A DNA stretch of 64,000 nt from Ficedula albicollis (lineage: Eukaryota > Chordata > Aves > Passeriformes > Muscicapidae), in assembly GCF_000247815.1 (NCBI RefSeq), contig NC_021674.1, forward strand, positions 78,265,343 to 78,329,342, in the 5' to 3' direction. Shown here one piece after another: positions 40,286 through 52,870 of this stretch. Below the pieces are notes generated by a model. It saw only the letters and a list, made by a program, of their open reading frames with translations. It did no database searches and was not told where the DNA came from. Made by a program: the position numbers and the translations under genes. Positions within the stretch are counted from its first letter, which is position 1; each line of letters opens with the position of its first letter.

Positions 40286-43200
40286 GCACAGGCAGTTTAG
40301 CAAGGAGGTAAAACCATAACAAAGTGCCTTTGCTTAAGGTCACATACTGCCCCAACACAAGCAAAAATAGAGGTTGCAGTTCCACAGTACAAAATGGGAC
40401 CAGCTGCATGGACTCTCTACAGGTCACTGACTGTATCTCCACATGCAACAATTTTTCTCTGACATGTAGAAAGATTAAGCAATGACAGCAGCTCCATGGG
40501 TGTGTATTTATGTAGTGTGAAGGGTTTTTTTCCTACATACTTAAGCCCTTGATCTGCACAGGGGTCTGGGGAGGCACAGTACTGCCATGCTGAGGTAACA
40601 AAGGAGGACAGCTTTGCTTTCACTTCTCTGTCCTTTCATTTGAAAAGCAGCCCAGCTTGCTGCCCTGCCTGTCAGACTGAGTACTTCTTCCAGGTCATCA
40701 CTTTTATAAAATATGCAAGAGCCCATTAACAACAGCAGTAATCCAGCAAAGTATTCACATGAATAATTAAACTGAAACTACAGTTGTCAGAAACAGGAGC
40801 AAGGTACATGTTGTTCATTATTACCTGTGCATTTTCTGTTCACCTCCTGGACTCACTAATTTGACACACCACAGTGGGTTCCCTACTCTCTCCGTGTCCA
40901 GGCTCACCCCAAAAGAACCAGCTGAGGCACACCGTGGGCAGACATCATAGCACTGATGACATTATTCAGTAGAAAAAGAGGCTGAGACTGCTTTCTGAAG
41001 TAGAAAGGCACATGTCCCCTTGCACTGCAGACTACAGCCATGAATTTTCTTTTGGGCGTAGGCTAAATGTTTTGGGGTTTTCTCCTGCTCAATGCAAACA
41101 TAGAGAAGGCAAATCAGGGTGGGTAAATCAGGCTCTGGGTTGGGGGAAGTCCCTCTCTACCGCCAACAGAAGGTGCCTAAGCAATATTCAGTCACATTAA
41201 GCCCGAAGGGCTGGGTAGTTTTACAGAGTTTAGACAGTATAATTTAGATATTATAGTATGAGTCACTGCCTCACATTTCTTCTGCACCACCATTCCTTTC
41301 CTCAGCCATCTTGTACTCACTTAGGCTCATGGGGTACCAGCTTAATAGGGTGATGCAAATGAAACTTCTTCATTTAAAGCTAGTCAGTTTCAACAGATCA
41401 TTATCTGCCCACCACAGACCACACCAAATACTTGCTCCATCAAGTGGGAGCACAGGTAAAGGCCTGCTGGCAGAAAGGTGGAGAAAGAACCAAAATACCT
41501 TTGAAATTTGTAAAGTTAGAGCATTTTCCTCCCTGGATTCATTCCAAAACTTCCAGTTATTATCCCTTATGCCCCATATATCTGCTTTCTGCATGCTTTT
41601 TAATCACTAATGAAATTGCCTCGGTCAAATGCCTATAATTCAGACTCATTGCATCAGACCAAGAAGCTTAATTCTCATCAGTGAATCTCAGCTCCACAGA
41701 AATTTCACTGAAGTCATTGCAGCTGTAAAAATGATGTGAAAGAAGGATTAAACTCTGTCCTAAACTGCTGATTTATTTACTGTCTACAAACTTTAAAGCA
41801 TTTATTATTTATAGATATGGAGGTTGAAAATATCCACTTTCTCTTTATTTTGGGGGAAACAGAGATCATGTTATTATTTGCTTGGTTAAATATAATCTGT
41901 GCTTGCACTCAACAAACAATACAAGGGGAATAATTTAGAATTTTTTTCTCAATGTTTATTTGACATGAAGAGGCTCATTCTCTTTGACCAGTAATCACAA
42001 GCATTTTGCCTTATTTTATCTGATACCATTGATTTAATTGAGAAAAGTTACTCTAAAGCAATGAGATTTTTCTTGCATGCTTTTTCAAAAAGCTTAAATA
42101 ATGTAATTAAGACTATGCAAAGCAAAGGAAAAACAACAACATAATCACCACAAAAGTGAAACCAGCAAAAAAATTTTGAATGCATAGGCAGAACAAAGGT
42201 ATGTGCATGTCTGCAATAAAAAATTGACACAGTTAGCATTCAGGTAGGTGACCTGAAGATGATCTAATTTTTAAAAAAAATTTCATTATGAGGGCCTGAG
42301 GTGAGAAGAAATAAAGGAAGGAGGGAGGGAAAGAATGAAGGGGGTGTTCTTACTCCCAAAGGATTATTCATAACCCCACTTTTATCTCAATCGTTTTTCA
42401 AGATTTCTAGTTAAAAATGGGTCATTGGCTTAGTGGAACATGACTGAAGAGGAGGTAAAAGGTGCTGAAATCTATTTCTGTATTATTCATGCTACAAATA
42501 AGGAAAGAAATCACCTTCATTTAAAGTGTTTGCAGCAAATTATTATATAAACCAGGAAAAAACTCTGTGGACTCAGTGGACAATGGATCAAGCCTCTAAA
42601 CTTGAATCCACTGGCAGGTCTCTGACTTTACTCAGCTGCAAAGTTAGGTCTTTTGAATCCTCAGAGTTTATGCCAACAGTGGTTGCTGTTGTGCTGTCCC
42701 TGTACATGCCAGTAGCTCTTCTTGGAGGGAGAAGAAAGGACTCCTACTTAGATTAGATTAAAGATACCATGAAAAAGGAATTGGTATGAACAGCTTCAAG
42801 ACACACAAGCCTTTTTCTGCCTTTGTAAACTACAGGACTTTTAAATGGCATTAGACAGTTGAATAGTGAGCCAGAACACAGACATACTGGTTTTCTTTTT
42901 GCGCAAAGGTCTAAGAAAAGGCTTTTCCCATCAAAACAGAACCACGAGAAAAGATGCAGAATATTTTGTGTGTCATCTATAAATGCAAGATTTGTCTTCC
43001 CATCTTCAATGTGTTAGGAAAAAGGAAATGTGACCATTTTGTGAGCACAGAGTAAAGGTGCCAACAGGATTTCTCTCAGTTAGAAAACATCTTTTTGTTA
43101 TAATAAGGGACTAAGGCAAATAGTCTAACCCATTGAAATCCAGGGTACAGCTGACATCAAGGGACTGCAGAAAAAGAACAGCAAGAAAATATTCTCTGAC

Positions 43201-44362
43201 CTACAGTAGGTCTTGAACGATAGGAAACAAGGAAACTCCTTTAATCATCTTATTATGTTCAGTCTTTGCAATTAATCTCCAGACCATGTCTGGTTATTGC
43301 TAAAAACAGTAATTATATACAAATATAGATGGAAGTAATAATATAGCTATGCTTAAAAGAAAAGTCAGTCAATTTTTAACATTCAAAATTTTGCTTCTAT
43401 TTCAATTCCTCTTTCAAGAATATAAATAATATAATATTCAAAACCTTACTTTTTATTAGTTAGACTCCAGCAGTAAACATACTTTGTTAAACTGAATAGG
43501 GAAAGAGTTGAAATCCTAGGATATGAAAAGCCCACTCTTCTTATTTATTTTTTGTTATTATGGCATCTTTATCCCTATTAAGGTCAAGGTCTTAGTTCTT
43601 GTGTACCTGAACAGGCCATGGAAGGGTTAAGGAGATGTCAGTGTTTCTACAATGTGCACATATTGTAGTCCTTGACAGTTTGACATCCTTTCATGCCCTA
43701 GGGCATATTGTGCAGCACATATGCAGCAAAAGGGCAGACATATATACACAGAAAGGAATATACACTTGATCATTTTACTAAATTGGTCGTTAACAGCAGC
43801 AACAGAGACCTGGAAGAAAAATGGTCACATCAAATGATCATTTTCAGAAACATTTCAGTGTGCAGTGACTACTTTTCTGCCTGGATTCTGCCTGACTGCA
43901 TGTACAGGGTTAGGTAGTCACCATATGTTCTGCTAACAAGACAGATTACAGAAGCAAAGAGAAACAGAAGCTTTTCTATATAGAGAGAAGAATTTTAAAA
44001 TAAAAGAAAATATTTTCTCATTTTCTTCATTTCTTTATTTCTTAGGTCCTGCTTTTAACCATATTTCTTTCCTTTGAAAGAAATACTTTCTTAAATTGCT
44101 TTTCTGAAATGCCAGTAAAATTTGTGGATTTTCAAGCAATAAAAGCTATTATTTCAATTAGTGCTCTACTTGTAGTTATATTCTACTTAGAATGGCAGTT
44201 TCTGAGAAGCCTTAACAAGCAGCATAGAGAAGCAGCTTCTCCATCTGCAAACCACACTTAATCATTTGTCTTTACGCAATATTGAAAGCTCCATTAAAGC
44301 ACCACATTTTGCTGTTGCCCAGATTGTGGAGGACCAGAGTTTTCAACAGTTTTATCATGTAG
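40286..44362. other. unique sequence, no gene seen
   Basis: No supported gene. Part 40800-41230 is somewhat richer in GC than its surroundings, but has no recognisable exon or repeat. Open frames at 41311-41610 and 43708-43917 are unremarkable. Confidence 0.5.
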
Positions 44363-44700
44363 TCACAGAATCACAGAATGGATCAGGTTGGAAAGTACTA
44401 CAGTGGATCATCTGGTTCCACCTTCCTGCTCCAGCAGGGTCATCCTGGAGTGCATGGCACAGCATTGCAGGTGGATCTTGAATATCTCCAGTGAGGGAGA
44501 CTCAACAGTCTCTCAGGGCAGTCTGCTCCAGTGCTCAGTCACCTGCACAATAAGAAATTCTTACCCATGTTCAGGTGGAATTTCCTTGTGCTTAGTTTCT
44601 GCCCATTGCCTCTTGCTTGGCACCACTGAGAAGAGCCTGGAAACATCCTCCTGGCACCATCCCTTCAGATACTCATACACATGGGTGATCCATTGTGGTA
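44363..44700 (-). mobile_element. CR1 LINE 3' end, minus strand
   Basis: Starts with the reverse-complemented CR1 tail TCACAGAATCACAGAATGG, followed by the complement of the 3' UTR (CAGGTTGGAAAG, CCAGCAGGGTCATCCTGGAG, TCCAGTGCTCAGTCACC, TAAGAAATTCTTACCCATGTTCAGGTGGAA, GCCCATTGCCTCTTGC) and of the end of the coding part (CACCATCCCTTCAGATACTC). Similarity fades beyond about 44700. The plus-strand 134-codon open frame at 44388-44792 is antisense to this dead element. Confidence 0.88.
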
Positions 44701-45570
44701 TTGAAGCAATACTATTAGCATTCTTAGTATTTCTTCTCTCTCTGATCCCAGAAAGTCTAACCTTTTCAATACAGCATGAATTTTGCTTCTAATCATCTTT
44801 TTCTTATTACTGGGGATTGCTTCTTAAAGTCCAAGTGGCCCATTGCAGTTACTTGCCTACATGCAGGCGATCTGAACAGAGAGGGCATGAACAAACATTC
44901 ATTAACTGACAACACTAAGTTCTTTGTTTGTATTTGGGTTACAAGAATTGAGCTTTCAGTCCTTTACCCATGTCACTTAACTTGAAACTTCCACAACACA
45001 GAGTCAAGCACATGAAATACTGTCCCTGGTTTCCTTACATAAAGGAAAATAGGTGGTTTAAGGCACATTATATCTCAAATGTTTCAAATCTGAAATGTTT
45101 TAGTCAATTTCTTTAGGATGAAATGGACTGCACCTTGAAAGCACCTTTCCTGGGTGGAAGAGAATACTAAGGAGACTACCTAGGGTGCCAGTCATTGATG
45201 TCTGGAAGAGGTCATTTAGATCCCACCACCAATATCTAAAAAAGGTAGGTGTGTAATCTAAAGTAACATATAAACCCAAAAGCCATCTGGTTTATATCAA
45301 TCTATGGAGGAAGTGGTGTGCTTTCTGGAAATGCTGTGTTCTTTTTATTGATTTTCAACTCAAATAACTTCATCCCTCTAAAAGAAAATTTACCCAGTAT
45401 AGCGAATTTCCTAAGCCACTTCATAGGTTCAAAATAGGGACTCCAAAATATCTCAGTAGTTCAGAGAGGTAGGATAAGTCAATTTCTATATGTGACATTC
45501 CCCTCATGGGCTTTAAATGAATTCCCAAAATGATACTGAAAATAAATCTCAAATTTTAGATTATTGTAAT
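44701..45570. other. unique sequence, no gene seen
   Basis: Nothing recognised. The first 60 bases or so may be a further decayed part of the preceding CR1. Confidence 0.5.
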
Positions 45571-45785
<215 letters not shown>

Positions 45786-48631
45786 CCTAAGTATATGGGT
45801 TCCACAAAAATAAAACTTTTCCTAATTAATTTCAGTATTTTCTTTAAGGTTTTGATGAGAAAGTCAATTTTTAGACTACTCCTTCTGTGATGTATTATTC
45901 AGGCTGATTATTAACCATTTCAGTGAATTGTGTTCCACCTTCACACTACTTTCAGATTTGATCAAGGCTTGTAGTACTTCCTTGGTCTTATAGAACAAAT
46001 CAAACAATCATAATATTTAGATTGTATGTACTATAGAATAGGAATGTTCTTGAATGTCTATATATCAGCTGAGCCCTTCAAATATTTTTCTTCTCTACCA
46101 GGACTCACACAGTCATGCTGTTATACTGATCATCCTGCTAATGGTTACAAGGTCCAAACCTCGTGCACAATATATCCTTCTCATGAAAACAATTAAGCAC
46201 ATGTAATTTGGAATGTTCTCAGAGCAATGATTAGCCTGCTCAAGAACATTATTAGAAACATGAAAACAGAGTCATCCATCATCCCAAGTGTATCATGTTT
46301 ATCGCAGTCTCTAAACAGCTGGACCTAGGACAGGAGGTTAAGCAGGTTCTGCTTTTGATTTCTGTTATCTTCCTGTCATGCTGCTCTGTTTGATCAAGCA
46401 GTGCGTATCTTTTAAATTTCAAGTTTTAGTTTTTTATTTCCCGCATATTTCTTCAGATATCTCAGGTAGGCTGCATCAAAAATTTGTTTTCTCAGAAAGA
46501 CAGCTCTTTCCTCTTCTGTTCTTTCTGCATCTATTATTAATAAGTACATGTTCTAAATATGTAGTCCATTATTGATTAACTTGTTTTCTATACTTATAAT
46601 ATCTGTGGAACCTTCTAATTTTGTTCAACTTACCTGTTTTGGGATTTACTTTTGTACTGAATCCTGATTTGGAACCAGAACTTTAAGTGAGATCATTACA
46701 TTTCAGAGCACCTAGACCAAAAAACGCACTAGTGCAGGAGCATGTTGGGCAGCATCTGCATTGGCAAATGACATGGGGCAGTAGTTGTGTACTGCATGTG
46801 GAATGAGACAGTTTTTCACAAAGATTCAAGATCCATCCCACATATGTCCTATGGCAGCGAGATTACTTCAGAGTAGCTCTCATATGGCTAGTATCAGGGA
46901 AATGTCCATTTGTAGCTGGGGTGTATTAACCTGATCCATACCTCCATCACATTTTCCAGCTTAGCTTCAGACCAAAAAACACCCAAAACAGTTCATATAC
47001 TCACAGATCGCTCCACAATAAATGTAATTGATTGGAGAATGCCCCAGTCTAAAATACTGGTGAAGATCTAGAGTGTCATAGAGTGCCATAAGCTACTATT
47101 TATTTTAACATTTTTGTTAATTTTATTAGTGGAAGTGAAAGTTATTTTAAAATTACTTCATGTACTACTTCAGAACAACCACATACATATTTATTCTTCA
47201 AATTACTACAAAGGCACTACCAATACATTTTGATGTTGTTTGGTCAGTCAAGATGTTTGAAAACCCACATAGATTCTTGCAAGAACCACTTAATAGTATA
47301 TTTTTTTTTAATTCTGCATGCAGCAAAATCATCTTTCTGGGAATTTGAATCTTATTACAGCTCATGCATCTAAGTATTTCAAAGGGGAACACTAAAAATC
47401 AAGATGGTATCAGATTAGTTTTAGGACTCAGCCATAGTCTTAGAGGTAAAGAATAGTATCATCAGAGATATAAGCAATAGGTATTTTATTTTTGCAAGGT
47501 TTTTATCTACATGAATTAACCAATAGAGTTCTGAGAGTATTTTATATCATTTCAGGCTCTCATTATCTCATTCTCTCATTCAACAAAACTTATATATGTA
47601 TTCCACTCTACATTTCTGAATATTCCCACAAGGCTACTTTAGCTAATTAGCATCACTGCTATTTAATATATCCTAGTATATATTTTCCCCATTATTTTTC
47701 CAGTATGCTTTGTTCAAGATAGCTCAATAGATTATTTATTGGAAAATATGCCATAATCAAAACAGAAAAGAAAGTCTTTTAATTGTAGCTGTATAAAGGG
47801 TCCCTAATACAGTTAGCATCCAGAATTCATCACATAGCAAAAAAGTAACTGACTACACTGGAAAGCAGACTGCAGTTTTAGGCTGTATGCAGAAAATTGA
47901 GGGAGTTCAGGCAGTATAAAGAAAGAGAATATGATATAGGTCCTGATAACATTCTTCACCACGTGCAGAACCCTCACCATCAAAAATACAGTGAGCTGGT
48001 AATGAAGTATGGAAAGTCTAAGAGAAGCTGAAATAAGAAGTTTTGTGATCAAAGCAGACTACATGTAAATTTTTTTTAAATGGGCCAAATTTCCAGAAGG
48101 TGTTTCAGGGAGCTACTATTTTAATTTTTTATATGACAGCATCACAGTGAATACTGAGAATCCTCTAATGAATAAAAACGCCAAACTTAAGCTTCACACT
48201 ATTTCATATTTGTCTTCCCTCTGCATGGGGGTTGTAAACTGTGCTGCTGCAAAATCAGATGAGTCACAATAACCCTGTGACAAGTTTCATCAGAACAATT
48301 ATAGGGAATCATGTGTTGTGAATAAAGTATCCTCAGATTGATTTGGTGCAAACCCACAAGTACATTTTCACATGTCTGGATAGAAAGAGTCAATGCTTTG
48401 AGAATCTGCACTGCAGTGGGTCTTGGTTTTCTGCAAGTTAACACTATTCAGACAATATTATTCACACACACACACACACCTATCAACAGCATTGGAATAT
48501 ATAACATCAGTTCAGGACTTAAAAGTCATTTTATGACATAAAGCTATGCTATTTGCAGTCTTAAAATATCCATTTATTACCACAGCTGAGAGACAGCTTA
48601 TACACACTGACTGTTTTAATCAGTTCAGAGC
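45786..48631. other. unique AT-rich sequence, no gene seen
   Basis: No supported gene. A (CA)n run of about eight units lies at 48463-48479. Confidence 0.6.
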
Positions 48632-48813
48632 ATGGTAGCTTGTGTTGAAAAAGGATGTGTTTATCTGCATGCACACTTGTACACATATGTTCATCTATAT
48701 GAATACGTAAAGTTATATTTCAATGGTAGCTTGTGTTGAAAAAGGATGTGTTTATGTGCATGCACACTTGTACACATATGCTCATCTATATGAATATGTA
48801 AAATTACATTTCA
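48632..48813. repeat. 91-bp direct tandem duplication
   Basis: Copies start at 48632 and 48723 with ATGGTAGCTTGTGTTGAAAA. I count five substitutions, four of them transitions. The units contain ACACATATG and ATGAATA(C/T)G blocks. Confidence 0.9.
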
Positions 48814-49200
48814 GTTTGAAAAAATTTAGTACTGTACACAGTCATTAAGAGCAAACCAAGGCAACATTCAAAAGTTAGGGAAAAAATATTTAGAGTTTTT
48901 TTTTTAATGCATGTGGAATTGCTGGGTTTTTATGAGCCATTTTTATGATATACACCAACACGAAAAATATCCTTGAGGTAAAAAATATACTGAAAAGGAA
49001 TGCACACCATGAAGACTAGAGATGAATAACAAAGAAAATTTCCAGAGATTCATGCCCCTCAAATGGCTGAACAATTGGTTTAACCAGTCAGCTAAGGCCA
49101 AGTGTCTCCAATGTTTGAAAAGATAAGTAAACAGCTTAACAGTCCTTCAACATCACAAAACTGGGGTTACAAGCTAAGTTCAAAACTAGGTTTGTTGTAT

Positions 49201-49320
49201 AATCATAGAGTGATTAAGTTTAGAAAATACTTTTATAATCATCGAGTCCAACTGATAGCCCAGTGAGGCCAATCCAGAACTAAACCATTTCCCTAAGCAC
49301 CAGCGCCCCATCCCCCACCC
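49201..49320 (-). mobile_element. CR1 LINE 3' end, minus strand, truncated
   Basis: AATCATAGAGTGATTAAGTTTAG, then ATAATCATCGAGTCCAACTGATAGCCCAGTGAGGCCAATCC and ACTAAACCATTTCCCTAAGCACCAGCGCC, is the reverse complement of the same 3' end type seen at 20600-20681 (tail, 'GATGATCTTAAAGG', 'GGCAGTGTTGGGTTAAC', 'GGGACATGGTTTAGTGGTG'). It stops abruptly in a C-rich run (49306-49325) and then a tandem duplication begins. Confidence 0.85.
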
Positions 49321-49324
49321 CCCC

Positions 49325-49457
49325 CATAAAAAAAGTCCAAGTCTTTTGTATGCTTGCATCCTATGCTTAGCCTAGAAGAGAATACTGGTCCATAAAAAAA
49401 AGTCCAAGTCTTTTGTATGCTTGCATCCTATGCTTAGCCTAGAAGAGAATACTGGTT
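49325..49457. repeat. 66-bp direct tandem duplication at a CR1 break point
   Basis: Copies start at 49325 and 49391 with CATAAAAAAAGTCCAAGTC and end in AGAGAATACTGGT. They differ by one base in the A run and one near the end, making it the least diverged pair here. It directly follows a short C-rich run at the edge of a CR1. Confidence 0.9.
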
Positions 49458-50120
49458 TATCATTAGTTTTGTCCCTGTCTGGTTTAGGTAAAAAAAAATC
49501 AACGGGTAGAGATTGATGAGATAGGTATACTGGACAAGATCAGTTAAATTCAAGTCTCAGCATGTTGCTACTCCAGGATTTGAGATAAGATTTTCAGAGG
49601 CTTTGAATGAGATTTAGCTCCTAAAGAGGGGTTGGCAACCAGAGGAGCTTGTGAGCTGCCTGTAAGCCTAGGCCAAATAGGACATGATGAGCTGGGGTTA
49701 ACCTGGTCAATGGCAACAACCTCTGCACTGAGGACTGAGGCTAACAGGGCTTTCTGTACGGTGTTGAAAGCCAGACAGGATGTTATTTGACCAAGACTGT
49801 AACACTTTCATACTGTGGGAAATTTAGGCCAAAGTATCTTCATCTGTCAAGAGTAAAATTTAAGGATTGAAAAACCCATAGACAGGTTTCTGCCAGAATA
49901 AATCACAGCTTAAATAAGAGCTTGGAAATTTCAGAAATAGAACCTTGATATTAAAAATGCACAAAATCAAATCTTTTCCTCCTCTTGTCACAGGGATTTT
50001 TAGAAAGATGAGATTTAAATCTAACTTTACTTTTTATTGTCCATTTTTCTGTAGAGTTTTCCGTTTTGGCCAGGTATGGACCAAAGATTTATCAAGGTAT
50101 AAATTCTTCCCCTTTCATAC
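49458..50120. other. unique sequence, no gene seen
   Basis: No gene. A plausible splice acceptor (CATTTTTCTGTAG near 50043-50055) is followed within 20 bases by CAG/GTATGG, which could be read as a micro-exon but has no other support. Confidence 0.5.
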
Positions 50121-50247
50121 AACAGAGAGAGAAAGGGGGAGAAGTAGAGAGGGGAAGGGAAGGGAAGTTTCAGGGAAGGGAAGTTTCAGGGAAGGGGGAA
50201 AGGGGAAGGAAAGGGGAAGGAAAGGGGAAGGAAAGGAAAAGGGAAAA
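50121..50247. repeat. GA-rich imperfect repeat leading into hexamer array
   Basis: Irregular (GGGAAG)n and (GGAAAG)n units with a short duplicated GGGAAGTTTCAGGGAAG block near 50159-50190. It forms the degenerate edge of the pure hexamer array. Confidence 0.85.
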
Positions 50248-50475
50248 GAGGAAGAGGAAGAGGAAGAGGAAGAGGAAGAGGAAGAGGAAGAGGAAGAGGA
50301 AGAGGAAGAGGAAGAGGAAGAGGAAGAGGAAGAGGAAGAGGAAGAGGAAGAGGAAGAGGAAGAGGAAGAGGAAGAGGAAGAGGAAGAGGAAGAGGAAGAG
50401 GAAGAGGAAGAGGAAGAGGAAGAGGAAGAGGAAGAGGAAGAGGAAGAGGAAGAGGAAGAGGAAGAGGAAGAGGAA
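50248..50475. repeat. (GAGGAA)38 hexanucleotide array
   Basis: 228 bases of pure GAGGAA units with no interruption that I can see. All purine on the plus strand, so it may adopt triplex (H-DNA) structure. The poly-Glu, Lys-Arg, Ser and Leu-Phe/Leu-Pro frames through it are by-products with no exon context. Purity suggests recent expansion. Confidence 0.95.
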
Positions 50476-50499
50476 AAGGGGAAAGGAAAGGGACAAACC

Positions 50500-51470
50500 G
50501 GAAGCATTTCATCCTAAAAACAAATGTGGAGGTCAGAAAGCAAATCACTTGCAGAGCAGAAAACAGAACTCCTTTTCAAGACTCCCAGTTCAGTGTCATA
50601 GCCTTCACTTTCTGCTGTTCTTTTATTAGTCCTAGAGGCAAAGGAAGAAAAATTGCATAAAGTACTATGGTTACATTTTAATTCCTTGGAAAGGAAAATA
50701 ATTTAATTTATAAATTTTAATTATGTCCCATTTTCCACAGTTCTCTTCAGCACGCTCAGCTAAAAAAAAACTTGATTATTTTTAGTACAACACAAATTCC
50801 ATAAGCTTTCTAATACTTTTCTCACTGTACATAACAGATCCTTTAAATATGAGATGTGTATTTCATCTGGGTAAGTCTATTACCACATACTAGGTGTTAG
50901 CATACTTTGTACAATTCATTCCTAAGGCTCAATTAAAAAATAATAACTATTTGCAAGGCACAAAGTCTAACAAGAAAACTATGACAATTATTTTGGATAT
51001 TCTTCAACATATTAACAGCTATTGAAGGATAGCTGGGTAATATTTTTTTTCAGTTTCTTATAACATTGCCAAATTGAAAGCCATTATGCTGAAATTTGTT
51101 GTGGCAGAGCTGTGCTTCATGACAGACAACAAAATCCACCAAATGTGAGCAACTAAAGAATGACAGTTTATCCCTCTACTCTAACTATCCCTTACTCCCT
51201 TAATCTCCCTTAATCTCAAATGTGATTATTGGATTTTTTTAAACTTTTTAGTACATTTTTAATATAAATATAGATATTACTGTTCCATAGGACTGTAAGA
51301 ACAAGTCTGCAGCTGTCTGGGAAGTCCTAAAATAGCATGCAGATGATTATCTTAAGAACAAGTCCATATGTCTCCATGGATAAAATCTGAGCAAAGGCCA
51401 CAGTCTGATTCATGGTATCTGAGTATCAGATGAAGAAATCCAGTGGAAAAGGTAACATGTGATCACTTTA
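50500..51470. other. unique AT-rich sequence, no gene seen
   Basis: Nothing recognised. Short A and T runs only. Confidence 0.55.
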
Positions 51471-51570
51471 ATTACAGTAATAGGAAATTAACAGACCTTA
51501 AGCAAAGTTGCCATCATTCCATTACAGTAATAGGAAATTAACAGACCTTAAGCGAAGTTGCCATCTTTCC
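51471..51570. repeat. 50-bp direct tandem duplication
   Basis: Copies start at 51471 and 51521 with ATTACAGTAATAGGAAATTA. Two substitutions (AAGCAAAG/AAGCGAAG and CATCATTCC/CATCTTTCC). Confidence 0.9.
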
Positions 51571-51996
51571 TTAATACTGAAGGGTTTGTCTTCACAAACT
51601 TGGCAGTACTCTTTCACCACAAGCTCTTCTCTGTATGAATTCCTGGAGACAACATATCTACACTCTTTACATACAGAGCTTGAAATTTGGGGAAGAGGTA
51701 TCTCTCTGAGATATCGATTCAAAAATACTTTTTGCGCTTCCTCTGTTTCTTTAATTCTGCATTTTGCACTTATGTTCTCATCAAGTTTGTGTAGTAAAGT
51801 GTAATCAAACTGGATGTTCCACAAATTTAAGATTTGTTATGCATGTACATCCTAGCTTGGTGCATCCCAACTGAGAGAGTGGAAGAAAATGAAGAAGAAT
51901 AAAATTGAGAAAGGTATTGACTTAATATCAGTCAAGTTATTTGATTTGAATTTCCTCCCATTTTCAGTGTGCTCCAAGGACTCTGGGTGAAATTAT

Positions 51997-52007
51997 ACAT
52001 ACATACA

Positions 52008-52054
<47 letters not shown>
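51997..52054. repeat. (ACAT)10 (AT)9 compound microsatellite
   Basis: Pure tetranucleotide array at 51997-52036 followed directly by an AT run to 52054. Likely polymorphic. Confidence 0.95.
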
Positions 52055-52796
52055 GGCCACCGCATGCTTTTCATCTTCTCAGAGCAGCTTCTAATGACAA
52101 TAACAAGAGGTATTAATCATAATCAGAAAGTTACAAGTTTAAGAAAAATCCCTCACATGAAATCTTTCCTCCTCAGCTTCTGCAGTATTGAAATAAACAT
52201 TACTTATATTTGCATAAATAAGACATAAATCTTATAGACATAAAGCTGGCTTTCTGTCTTCAAACTAAATCTTGAATCAAATTTTAACCGGGAACAGGCA
52301 AAGAGAGCAGAATATACCTGAAGGCTCCTTTGGAAGGGTCCAGGTGTTCTTTCTGATCACCTTCTCAGTAGTGTATTTGAGGAACTATTACCTCAACAGA
52401 ACAGTCTTTAACAGCCTTTTACATCCAAAAGTTAGGTTATTCTTCACTAAATGTGAAGTGTTTGTTTATTTACTTAGTGTCAAAAGTTTATCCTCTAGAT
52501 AATACCATGCTTAGTATACACATAACTAAGTTAACTTTTCTAAAACAACTTCTCTGCAGTTCCAGGTCAGGTGAACCACTCATATCTCTCATATCACTCA
52601 TATTCATATCTGTCATAATACAATTAAATTAAGTACATAGATGAACAAATCAGAATAATAATTTAATTTTGCAGTTTAAACTCTGATTTGTCAGATTAGT
52701 TCAAATCAAAAGGAAATTTCTGAGAAAAACCTGTTTCTGACCATCATCTGAGAGGAGAGGAATGGCTGAGAAAATGTGAAAGAAGAATACTTCTTT
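52055..52796. other. unique AT-rich sequence, no gene seen
   Basis: Nothing recognised. A short CTCATAT repeat lies near 52577-52615. Confidence 0.55.
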
Positions 52797-52870
52797 CTTC
52801 ATTCAAACAAACAAAACACCAAAAAACCCAAGCAAACAAACAAACAAACAAACAAGTAAACAAAAAGAAA
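52797..52870. repeat. (CAAA)n-rich simple repeat
   Basis: A-rich run with CAAA units, most regular at 52832-52855. Could be the degraded A-rich end of an element, but nothing supports that. Confidence 0.85.

Noticed and set aside
44388..44792. 134-codon plus-strand open frame
   Set aside because: It is antisense to a CR1 3' end and its sequence is accounted for by that repeat.
49945..50629. Long Glu-rich and Lys-Arg-rich open frames (up to 190 codons)
   Set aside because: A hexamer without stop codons keeps all frames open; no splice sites, domain or start context supports a protein.
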